Assembly (NCBI GenBank): GCA_964519955.1
Contig: CAZFLM010000152.1
Location: forward strand, 1 to 7,844
Direction: 5' to 3'
DNA length: 7,844 bases
Origin: CAZFLM01 sp964519955
Lineage (GTDB): Bacteria > Armatimonadota > Chthonomonadetes > Chthonomonadales > CAJBBX01
Position 1 is the first letter of the stretch. Each line of letters starts with the position of its first letter. The translations under genes were made by a program, and so were the position numbers. Under the pieces are notes generated by a model. That model was not told where the DNA came from, ran no database searches, and was given only the letters and a program-made list of their open reading frames with translations. Positions 1-5,147 of the stretch are shown here, one piece after another.

Positions 1-20
1 CGTTGCACCGGCCGCTGGAG

Positions 21-40
21 GGTGGCGCTCCGTCGCCACC
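21..40 (-). terminator. Possible hairpin terminator after the PHP gene
   Basis: A perfect 7-bp inverted repeat (GGTGGCG at 21-27, CGCCACC at 34-40, 6-nt loop) lies 22 nt beyond the stop codon of the minus-strand PHP phosphatase gene. The position suits transcription termination, but no T-run follows on the minus strand. It may therefore only be a 3'-end stabilising hairpin or a chance structure in GC-rich DNA. The remaining bases 1-62 hold no gene that I can support. Confidence 0.35.
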
Positions 41-62
41 GCGGCGCGCTGCGCGGGGCAGG

Positions 63-860
63 CTAGAGCGGACGGGGCGTCGGAGTGCGCTGGTCGTAGA
101 CGGCCACCTCGGACAGGCCGGCGCTGCGGGCCATCTCGATGGCGTCCGGCAGGTCCGAGGCCAGGTCGTCGGGGTGGTGCGCGTCGGAGCCGAAGGTCAG
201 GAGGCGGCCGCCCGCCTGGGCATACCAGGAGACGACCTCCGCGCAGGGGAACGTGCGCCCCACCGCTTTGCGGGCAGCCGCGGTGTTCACCTCCAGCGCG
301 ACGCCATTCCTCAGCAGCGCGTCCAGCACGCCGTCGATCTCCTCGCGGTAAGCGGCGGGGTCGTACGGGCCGTAGGCGGCGATGCCGCGCACGTTCGGAT
401 ACTCCAGGTGGCCGAGGATGTCGATCTGTCCCGTCTCGATAGAGTCCCGGACCGCCCGGAAGTAGGCGGCGTAGGCGGCACGTGCGTAGCGCCCGGCGCA
501 GTACTCGGGAGTCATCACGCGGACGCGGTCGACGTAGTGCACCGAGCCGATGACGTAGTCGAACGGGTAGTCGTCCAGGTACGCGGCGATGTCGTCCTCG
601 AACCAGCGCTGGTAGTCGACCTCGACGCCCATGCGGATGACGAGCCGGCCGGCGTAGCGCTCCCTAGCGCGGGCGATCTCATCGGCGTACTGCTCGTAGA
701 CGAAGTGCTCGACGACGGGGTCCTCGGGGTCGAAGTCCTTGTGCTCGGAGAAGCCGATCTCGTCGAGCCCGAGGTCGATGGCGCGGACGCAGAAGTCGTC
801 GATGCTGGCGAGGCCGTCGTGTGACCGGAAGGTGTGCGTCTGATAGTCGGCTGTGAACAT
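63..860 (-). CDS. PHP-domain phosphatase, histidinol-phosphatase (HisJ/HisK) type
   Basis: This 265-residue protein belongs to the PHP metal-dependent phosphoesterase superfamily and most resembles histidinol-phosphate phosphatases, which hydrolyse L-histidinol phosphate in histidine synthesis in the cytoplasm. Visible motifs in order are: DYQTHT near residues 5-10 (motif I, normally HxH), SEH at 38-40 (motif II), GVEVDY near 80 (metal-binding Glu), GSVHYVD near 105, ILGHLEY near 148, a LEVNT strand, and the C-terminal GSDAHHPDDL that supplies the last Asp-x-His pair. The length fits the family. The ATG is preceded by GAAAGG at about 6 nt. The odd point is Gln7 (codon CAG), where the first metal-binding His is expected. 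There are no other his genes in the window, so the substrate is uncertain and it could be a general PHP phosphoesterase. It lies 133 bp downstream of the hypothetical gene at 994-1497, on the same strand. Confidence 0.85.
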   Translation of the reverse strand: MFTADYQTHTFRSHDGLASIDDFCVRAIDLGLDEIGFSEHKDFDPEDPVVEHFVYEQYADEIARARERYAGRLVIRMGVEVDYQRWFEDDIAAYLDDYPFDYVIGSVHYVDRVRVMTPEYCAGRYARAAYAAYFRAVRDSIETGQIDILGHLEYPNVRGIAAYGPYDPAAYREEIDGVLDALLRNGVALEVNTAAARKAVGRTFPCAEVVSWYAQAGGRLLTFGSDAHHPDDLASDLPDAIEMARSAGLSEVAVYDQRTPTPRPL

Positions 861-948
861 GGCGCCTTTCGTCTCTAGCGGGTGGCTTATGCGGCAGGGC
901 GCGGCTGGCAGCGCGCGCGACCTGGATGATGCACCAGCGTTGTGGAGG

Positions 949-968
949 GGCGGGCGTCCCTGCCCGCC
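949..968. repeat. GC-rich hairpin between two minus-strand genes
   Basis: GGCGGGC (949-955) and GCCCGCC (962-968) form a 7-bp stem with a 6-nt loop, in the 133-bp gap between the hypothetical gene (994-1497) and the PHP gene. No T-run follows on either strand, so it is not a clear intrinsic terminator. It could be a weak or Rho-assisted terminator, an mRNA-processing or stabilising structure, or a copy of a dispersed palindromic repeat. Confidence 0.4.
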
Positions 969-993
969 TGGTACAGCTCATGCATGGATCGGG

Positions 994-1497
994 CTACTGC
1001 ATCTCGATCGGCGGGACGCTGCTCATGCGGGTGATGAGCCATTCATCGCGCCGGAGGAGCCCCAGCCATCGCGTGGTGCGGCGGCGCTCGACGTCGCAGG
1101 TGAGCCGCAGGCGGTAGTAGACGATGTCTGCCTTCGGCGCGCGCTGGCTCACCACGATGCTCACCGCGAACGTCTCTCGGATCCCCTGGCGGCGGGCGAC
1201 GAGGTCGTGCGTGTCGACACGGAGATCGCCGGGCCCCGCATCACTCGCCATCTGCTCCAGGTTGGCGCGGAGGGTCTCCGGGCCGTAGCCGAACACCGAG
1301 GCGTTCGGCGCGATCAGCGCCATCGCGCCGCCGGGGTCCCGCCGGGCGAGGGCCGACGTGCCGCGCTCGACGATGGCGCGGGCGACCGCCAGCGACATCG
1401 GCGGCGCCGCCTCGACCGGCGCGAAGAAGCGCACCGCGCCGGCCGCGCCGAGGAGCAAGAGCACCGTACCAAGCATCAAGACCCGGAAGCGACGCAT
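994..1497 (-). CDS. Exported or membrane-anchored hypothetical protein, NTF2-like
   Basis: I do not recognise a specific family for this 167-residue protein. Residues 1-22 form a signal sequence or anchor: a basic start (MRRFR) followed by a run rich in Leu, Val, Ala and Gly. A V-E-A motif near residue 29 could be a signal peptidase I site. The rest reads like a SnoaL/NTF2-like alpha+beta cone. A helical stretch (residues 36-62, ending LARRDPGGAMALIAPNA) is typical of the first helices of that fold, and it is followed by alternating beta strands ending with DEWLITRMSS. No catalytic residues can be assigned. The ATG has GAAGGG 5 nt upstream. It starts 92 bp from the divergent kinase gene, so the two may share a regulatory region. 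The NTF2 assignment is an inference from the pattern only. That it is a real gene is better supported, by the ribosome-binding site and the signal sequence. Confidence 0.7.
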   Translation of the reverse strand: MRRFRVLMLGTVLLLLGAAGAVRFFAPVEAAPPMSLAVARAIVERGTSALARRDPGGAMALIAPNASVFGYGPETLRANLEQMASDAGPGDLRVDTHDLVARRQGIRETFAVSIVVSQRAPKADIVYYRLRLTCDVERRRTTRWLGLLRRDEWLITRMSSVPPIEMQ

Positions 1498-1577
1498 CGC
1501 AGCCCTTCACCGGCAGGTTGCCGAATCGGCGGCGGGAGCGCGCTCAGTTTCTGCAGCCGGCAGCCGGATTCCTCGCT

Positions 1578-1584
1578 GGGGAGG
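1578..1584 (+). promoter_or_regulatory. Shine-Dalgarno site fixing the kinase start
   Basis: GGGGAGG at 1578-1584 lies 5 nt before the ATG at 1590. This decides against the in-frame ATG at 1518, which would add 24 Arg/Gln-rich residues unlike the family and would leave only 20 bp to the divergent start codon. Confidence 0.75.
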
Positions 1585-1589
1585 TCCCG

Positions 1590-2666
1590 ATGACGCCCGA
1601 CACCTATCCCGAATGGACCAGCCTCATCGAGCAGATCGTGGCCGCGCCAGGCGTCCTCCTGGTCGTGGGCGCGCCCGATACCGGCAAGACCACGTTCTGC
1701 GCGCTTCTGGCGTCCGAGGCGCACCGGGCCGGGCTGAGCGTGGCCGTCGTCGACGCGGACGTCGGGCAGTCGGAGATCGGGCCGCCCACCTGCGTCGGCG
1801 CGGGCCGGGTCACCGGGGAGCTGCACGCCCTCTCCGAGATACGCGCCGAACACCTGGCATTCGTCGGCTCGAACGCCCCGAGCGGCAGGCTCCTGGAGCT
1901 GGCCGCCGCCGTCCGCGCGACTGCCGACGCCGTGCGGGCGACCGGTCCTGATCTGGTGATCGTCGACACGACGGGGTTCGTCGCCGGCATCGGCGGGCTG
2001 CGGCTGAAGCAGGCCAAGATCGACCTCCTCCACCCGGCGCACGTGGTCATCATCCAGCGCGGCGACGAGTGCGAGCCGCTCGCGCGCACCCTGCGCTTCG
2101 CGCGAGCCATGCGGGTGCACAAGGTCGGCCCCGCGAAGGCGATCGGGCACAAGCCGGCCGGCCTGCGTTCCCAGCGCCGGATGGGCCGCCTGGCGCGCTA
2201 CTTCGCGGAGGCCACGCTGCAGACGCTGAACCTGGAGGACGTGGCGCTGAGCGGAACGTGGCTGGGCGGCGGCACGGTGGTCGAGCCGCAGGTGCGCCTG
2301 TTCCTCGAGCGCACGCTCGGCGCGACGGTGCTGCACGCGGAGACGTCCGGCAGGCACCTGGGCGTCGTGCTGCGGGGCAGCCGATTCGCCGAGCGCGACC
2401 TGGCTCCCCTCCTCCAGGACCTGCGCATCCAGGCGATGACCATCGCGCCGGCCGCCCGCTATCGGCACCTGGTGGTGGGTCTCACGGATGGCGACGGCAC
2501 GACGCAGGGCATCGGGCTCATCGAGTCGCTGGACTTCAGCCGCATGCAGATCGGGATCCTGACGCCGGTCCGCGTCCAGGCCTCGGTGCGCGGTGTGCGG
2601 CTCGGCCTGCTGCGCGTGCAGCCCGACGGCAAGGAAGCCGGCACCGTGCGGCTCGGCGACGTGTGA
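1590..2666 (+). CDS. Clp1/Grc3-like polynucleotide 5'-hydroxyl kinase
   Basis: This is a 358-residue P-loop protein of the Clp1/Grc3/Nol9 type. Studied eukaryotic and archaeal members phosphorylate the 5'-OH end of RNA (some also DNA) using ATP or GTP. Visible features are: Walker A GAPDTGKTT (27-35); DADVGQSEIGPP (55-66), the DxDxGQ signature that sets this family apart from other P-loop kinases; Walker B DLVIVDTTGFV (121-131); and a GGLRLKQAKIDLLHP segment (135-149) that matches the lid region between the P-loop and the substrate groove. The last ~90 residues (from about 270) are strand-rich and resemble the C-terminal beta domain of Clp1-family proteins. There is no signal peptide, so it should be cytoplasmic. 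No RNA ligase, phosphatase or toxin gene lies next to it, so the substrate and pathway are unknown. Bacterial relatives are often named Clp1/GlmU-family proteins. A heptamer array starts 4 bp after its stop. Confidence 0.85.
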   Translation: MTPDTYPEWTSLIEQIVAAPGVLLVVGAPDTGKTTFCALLASEAHRAGLSVAVVDADVGQSEIGPPTCVGAGRVTGELHALSEIRAEHLAFVGSNAPSGRLLELAAAVRATADAVRATGPDLVIVDTTGFVAGIGGLRLKQAKIDLLHPAHVVIIQRGDECEPLARTLRFARAMRVHKVGPAKAIGHKPAGLRSQRRMGRLARYFAEATLQTLNLEDVALSGTWLGGGTVVEPQVRLFLERTLGATVLHAETSGRHLGVVLRGSRFAERDLAPLLQDLRIQAMTIAPAARYRHLVVGLTDGDGTTQGIGLIESLDFSRMQIGILTPVRVQASVRGVRLGLLRVQPDGKEAGTVRLGDV

Positions 2667-2670
2667 CGGG

Positions 2671-2754
2671 GTCAGTGGTCAGTGATCAGTGGTTAGTGAT
2701 CAGTGATCAGTGGTTAGTGATCAGTGATCAGTGGTTAGTGGTCAGTGATCACTT
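2671..2754. repeat. Heptamer tandem array 1, unit RTYAGTG
   Basis: Eleven consecutive 7-bp units of the form RTYAGTG (GTCAGTG, ATCAGTG or GTTAGTG) fill 2671-2747, followed by a degenerate ATCACTT. GTTAGTG recurs exactly every 21 bp, at 2692, 2713 and 2734, giving a higher-order GTTAGTG-ATCAGTG-ATCAGTG period. The array begins 4 bp after the kinase stop codon. It resembles the short tandemly repeated heptamers (STRR) described in cyanobacteria and found between genes in other bacteria. No function is evident. Because 21 bp is a multiple of three, some frames stay open and give a spurious repetitive peptide. Confidence 0.95.
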
Positions 2755-2787
2755 CGCCCTGTGAGCCTCCTCACAGGTGGCGGCGAA
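2753..2787. repeat. Bulged hairpin after array 1
   Basis: CTGTGAG (2759-2765) pairs with CTCACAG (2770-2776) around a 4-nt loop, and the outer TTCGCC (2753-2758) pairs with GGCGAA (2782-2787) across a 5-nt bulge. That gives 13 potential base pairs. It sits directly downstream of the heptamer array and about 57 nt before the next gene. With no T-run on either strand it is better seen as a 3'-end or leader structure than as an intrinsic terminator. Confidence 0.5.
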
Positions 2788-2843
2788 ACCTGCGCCTGGC
2801 CGCACCCGTAGTCGGCTGTGAGAGCGATGGAGGAGAGACCAAA

Positions 2844-3029
2844 ATGAACCCCGTGCTTCGCGTGATCTTGATCATCGTGGCTATCTTGGTAGCCATCGCC
2901 CTGGTCCAGTGGTTGGTGGGCGTCCTGGCTGCCGTGCTGAAGATCGTCATCAACGTGGCGATCATCGTGGGGATCATCTGGCTCGTGGTTCACCTGCTGA
3001 GCCGGAAGAACAAGAGCTACATCGCCTGA
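2844..3029 (+). CDS. Small hydrophobic membrane protein, unknown function
   Basis: This 61-residue protein is almost entirely hydrophobic. After MNPVLR come two adjacent membrane segments (about residues 6-31 and 33-52), rich in Ile, Val, Leu and Ala and broken by QW and by a single Lys. A short basic tail follows (SRKNKSYIA), which suggests the C-terminus faces the cytoplasm. The start at 2844 is chosen because GGAGGAGAG lies 6 nt upstream. An in-frame ATG at 2745 would start inside the heptamer array and add 33 non-hydrophobic residues. A strong terminator hairpin follows 22 nt after the stop, so it is probably a single-gene transcript or the end of one that starts at the kinase gene. I recognise no family. 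Small proteins of this type can be regulators or subunits of membrane complexes, but nothing here shows that. Confidence 0.75.
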   Translation: MNPVLRVILIIVAILVAIALVQWLVGVLAAVLKIVINVAIIVGIIWLVVHLLSRKNKSYIA

Positions 3030-3051
3030 CAGGCGTTGCCGCAGACAACGA

Positions 3052-3091
3052 GGAGCGGACGAGACCCGTTAGCTCGTCCGCTCCCTTTGCT
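3052..3091 (+). terminator. Rho-independent terminator of the small membrane gene
   Basis: GGAGCGGACGAG (3052-3063) and CTCGTCCGCTCC (3073-3084) form a perfect 12-bp GC-rich stem with a 9-nt loop, followed by a short T-containing run (CTTTGCT). It begins 22 nt after the stop codon of the small membrane protein gene. The T-run is weak, but stem length and position make termination likely. Confidence 0.75.
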
Positions 3092-3121
3092 ACGCTAGCC
3101 GACTAGTCGCCGGCGGAATGC

Positions 3122-3208
3122 TATTCGATTGTCGGTCCTATGCAGTTGTCGGTATTCGGTTGTCTGTATGCGGTTGTCGGTATTCGATTGTCGCTATGCG
3201 ATTGTGGG
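3122..3208. repeat. Heptamer/14-mer tandem array 2, unit TATKCGRTTGTCGG
   Basis: Six copies of a 14-bp unit (TATKCGR plus TTGTCGG, i.e. two alternating heptamers) start at 3122, 3139, 3153, 3167, 3181 and 3195. Three extra bases (TCC) lie between copies 1 and 2. Variation is mostly at fixed positions: T/G at the fourth base and A/G at the seventh. The array follows the terminator of the small membrane gene by about 30 bp. The unit is unrelated to that of array 1, but the 7-bp phase is the same. No function is evident. Short open frames across it give repetitive Cys/Arg/Ser/Val peptides and are not genes. Confidence 0.9.
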
Positions 3209-3502
3209 TTCGATCGACCGGGAACCACGGTATCGACTTCCGGCCTCCGCACCGCCGCTCCCCCGGAGGTTCGCGGCACTTCCAAGCCCTGAGGCTCACC
3301 GTTATTATGGCGACCGGGGCCTCGTCCGTTAGGGTTGACGCCGCCGAGACCCCGCAGGTTCCCGCAAGCCCCCTGTCTACCCCGTCACATCCACCGGCCT
3401 GCTGAGGGCAGCCGCCGGATCCGCCGATAACCACTATGTGCCGGTCGCACACAGCGCTCGCGCGCGCCGAGGCCGGACACGCATCCGATAGGACCAACAA
3501 GC
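3209..3502. other. Gene-free region upstream of the PilZ gene
   Basis: About 290 bp contain no coding region that I can support on either strand. The region is GC-rich with several possible short stems, such as CCTCCG (3244-3249) with CGGAGG (3264-3269) and GAGGC (3291-3295) with GCCTC (3319-3323). It presumably holds the promoter and leader of the PilZ gene. TATTAT at 3303-3308 could be a -10 element, but the matching -35 (TTCCAA at 3280) is poor, so no promoter is called. I looked for the conserved blocks of the c-di-GMP-I riboswitch and did not find them. Confidence 0.5.
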
Positions 3503-4351
3503 ATGGGCACGGGTACCCCGCTCCCCCATCTGAACATCATGCTCGCGACGCCGCAGCTCAGCGCCGCGCACGTCATCACGATCGCGGCGGTCTGCGTGGT
3601 GGACGCCGTCGCGGTCCTCCTGCTGGCGGCGATGGCGGCCCACTGGATGCGCATCGCGCGGCTCCACGTGCGCGCCGCGCGGGCCAGGCGCCTCACGGCG
3701 AGGCAGGCCGTGGAGACCACGGCGCTGGCCGTCGGGCAGGCATGCCGTGTGGACGTCTGCGCGCCCGGCAACGTGCCCGTCGATGGCGCGCTGGAAGAGG
3801 TGGAGCGGCGGCACCTCACGCTGCACATCCCGCGAATCGACGCCGCGCCCCGGCCCGGCACACCGATCGTCGTGACCGCTGTCGGCCCCTCGGCGGCATA
3901 CCGCTTTGTGTCCGTGGTGCGCGACGCCCGTGAGCAGAACGGCTCGTGGCGGCTGCATCTGCCGCGTCCGCCGTGGGTGGAGAAGGTGCAGCGCCGCGAC
4001 TTCTTCCGCGTGCCCATCGACACGGCGACGGTGGTCTACGCGCGCACCCCGGGCTCCACCGAACCGGCGGTGATGTCGTGCAGCCTGACGAACCTGTCGG
4101 CCGGAGGCGCGCGCCTCATGAGTCCGCGCGAGCTGGCGCCAGGCTCGGCCCTGGCAGTGCGCGTGCCGACGGCGGACGCCATCGAGACACGCTTCGAGGC
4201 CCGCGTCACGCGGTGCGCCCCGGCGTCCGGCCGCGATGGGCACTACGAGATCGGCTGCCGGTTCGAGCGCATGGACGAGGACACGCGGTCGCGCCTGCTG
4301 GCGCACTGCTTCGACATCGAGCGGGCGGGACGGCGGCTGAGGGGCAAGTGA
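3503..4351 (+). CDS. Membrane-anchored PilZ-domain c-di-GMP receptor (YcgR-like)
   Basis: This 282-residue protein has a single N-terminal membrane helix (about 21-47) and a basic, Arg-rich linker (50-67). A YcgR-type N-terminal beta domain follows (about 75-157), then a PilZ domain (about 160-275). Both parts of the c-di-GMP-binding signature are intact: RRDFFR at 164-169 (RxxxR) and NLSAGG at 197-202 (D/NxSxxG). Known YcgR-like proteins bind c-di-GMP and brake flagella or tune surface polymer output. This copy is predicted to sit at the inner membrane with PilZ in the cytoplasm. There are no flagellar or synthase genes in the window, so its output is unknown. The ATG at 3503 has AGGA 9 nt upstream. 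A later in-frame ATG at 3539 lacks a ribosome-binding site, but would keep the membrane helix. The gene is convergent with the SLH-mreB-murA cluster. Confidence 0.88.
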   Translation: MGTGTPLPHLNIMLATPQLSAAHVITIAAVCVVDAVAVLLLAAMAAHWMRIARLHVRAARARRLTARQAVETTALAVGQACRVDVCAPGNVPVDGALEEVERRHLTLHIPRIDAAPRPGTPIVVTAVGPSAAYRFVSVVRDAREQNGSWRLHLPRPPWVEKVQRRDFFRVPIDTATVVYARTPGSTEPAVMSCSLTNLSAGGARLMSPRELAPGSALAVRVPTADAIETRFEARVTRCAPASGRDGHYEIGCRFERMDEDTRSRLLAHCFDIERAGRRLRGK

Positions 4352-4354
4352 CGA

Positions 4355-4396
4355 GGGAGAAGGGGAAAGGTGAAAGGTGAAAGTGGGTTGTGGGAG
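4355..4396. repeat. Purine-rich heptamer run (array 3)
   Basis: In 7-bp register the sequence reads GGGAGAA, GGGGAAA, GGTGAAA, GGTGAAA, GTGGGTT, GTGGGAG, starting 3 bp after the PilZ stop codon. Only the middle units are near-identical, so this is a short and degenerate array. It has the same 7-bp phase as the two arrays upstream but a different, purine-rich unit. It lies immediately before the bidirectional terminator. Confidence 0.65.
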
Positions 4397-4404
4397 TTTG
4401 TGAG

Positions 4405-4434
4405 GAAGGGCGCGGCGGGAGTGCCGCGCCCTTC
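4405..4434. terminator. Bidirectional terminator between convergent genes
   Basis: GAAGGGCGCGGC (4405-4416) and GCCGCGCCCTTC (4423-4434) make a perfect 12-bp stem with a 6-nt loop. It lies between the stop codons of the PilZ gene (4351) and the SLH gene (4458). Neither side has a proper T-run, although the minus-strand exit is C/T-rich. The stem and the convergent arrangement support a shared terminator. Confidence 0.7.
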
Positions 4435-4457
4435 GCGTTCGTCTGGGTGTCTGGAGA

Positions 4458-5117
4458 TCAGTGCTTGTGCTCGTGCGCCTCGGCGCCCTCGATCTGCACG
4501 CGAATCTCCGGCTCGTCGGTGAACTGGTCTGTCAGGCCCACCACCATCTCCGAGGTGGCCCCGACAACCTCGCGGCCGGTTACCGCCTCGCTCCCCGACT
4601 TCGTCAGGAGCGGGGAACCAGTCAGGCACATGCGCTTGGAGGCCAGGTACTTCACGGCCTGGTAGCCCGGGTCCGCGGCCTTGAGCTTCACCTTGGCCAC
4701 GGCAGGCAGGGCGTCGCTCTTGCCGTAGCGTTTGCCCTCATTCCTGGGAATGCCCGCGGCGGCGATCGTAGAAACGCGCCAGAGGGTCGCGGCCAACTCG
4801 TAGCGGGTGACCTTGCGAGTGGCCCAGTTGGCGGGCTTGCCGCCCTGCGCCGGCGTGGGAGAGGCGACCTGGACCCGCTTGCCGGCGTCGAGCGCCTTGG
4901 CGAGGTTGGCCAGCGACTGGGCAAGCTCGGCGCGCGTCGCGACTCGCGCGCCCGCGAACTTGCCGTTCGGCGCCTGCAGGACGCCCAGGCGCACCATCTC
5001 GGTGACTGCCGGGCGCGCCCAGTGGTTCTGTGGGACGTCGTTCGGGGATTGAGCGACAGACGGCAGTGACAGCAGCATCCAAGCCGCGCCGAGAGCCATG
5101 CGGGCCACGTACCTCAT
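4458..5117 (-). CDS. Exported S-layer-homology (SLH) domain protein
   Basis: This 219-residue protein has a signal peptide (residues 1-22, hydrophobic MALGAAWMLLSL core, likely cleaved at SVA-Q). Residues 27-72 are a clear SLH domain: DVPQNHWARPAV, GVLQAPNGKF, then VATRAELAQSLANL. Two weaker SLH-like segments follow: a partial one around KVTRYELAATLWRV (102-115), and one at about 147-193 (DPGYQAVKYLASKRMCLTGSP, then EAVTGREVVGATSEM) in which the usual Trp and TR residues are replaced. The acidic/His tail ends HEHKH. SLH domains bind peptidoglycan-linked polymers and fix envelope proteins to the wall. With nothing but degenerate SLH repeats this could be a small envelope linker. The ATG at 5117 has AAGGAGG 5 nt upstream. 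It lies 30 bp after mreB and is probably translated from the same mRNA. Confidence 0.85.
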   Translation of the reverse strand: MRYVARMALGAAWMLLSLPSVAQSPNDVPQNHWARPAVTEMVRLGVLQAPNGKFAGARVATRAELAQSLANLAKALDAGKRVQVASPTPAQGGKPANWATRKVTRYELAATLWRVSTIAAAGIPRNEGKRYGKSDALPAVAKVKLKAADPGYQAVKYLASKRMCLTGSPLLTKSGSEAVTGREVVGATSEMVVGLTDQFTDEPEIRVQIEGAEAHEHKH

Positions 5118-5147
5118 CGAAGCCTCCTTGCCGAGTCGGACCGTGCG

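Noticed and set aside
3..824. 273-codon plus-strand open frame
   Set aside because: It is the antisense shadow of the PHP phosphatase, which has family motifs along its whole length.
1518..1589. Longer N-terminus for the kinase from an upstream ATG
   Set aside because: There is no ribosome-binding site, and the extension lies in the divergent promoter region; the ATG at 1590 has a strong GGGGAGG at 5 nt.
1476..2468. 330-codon minus-strand open frame
   Set aside because: It is the antisense shadow of the kinase gene, with low-complexity Arg/Gln/Gly/Ala composition and no motif.
2069..2764. Repetitive SDQWLV-type peptide read through the heptamer array
   Set aside because: It results from a 7-bp array with a 21-bp super-period, which keeps some frames open; the upstream part is out of frame with the kinase gene.
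3122..3208. CRISPR array
   Set aside because: The units are 7/14 bp, directly adjoining, with no unique spacers and no cas genes nearby.
3280..3308. Promoter TTCCAA / TATTAT for the PilZ gene
   Set aside because: The -35 hexamer matches the consensus at only three positions, and the -10 alone is not enough.
3118..3405. Short open frames across array 2
   Set aside because: The peptides are translations of the 14-bp repeat and GC-rich leader, without a ribosome-binding site or conserved features.
3209..3502. c-di-GMP riboswitch before the PilZ gene
   Set aside because: The idea fits the gene, but the conserved sequence blocks of the c-di-GMP-I class are not present.
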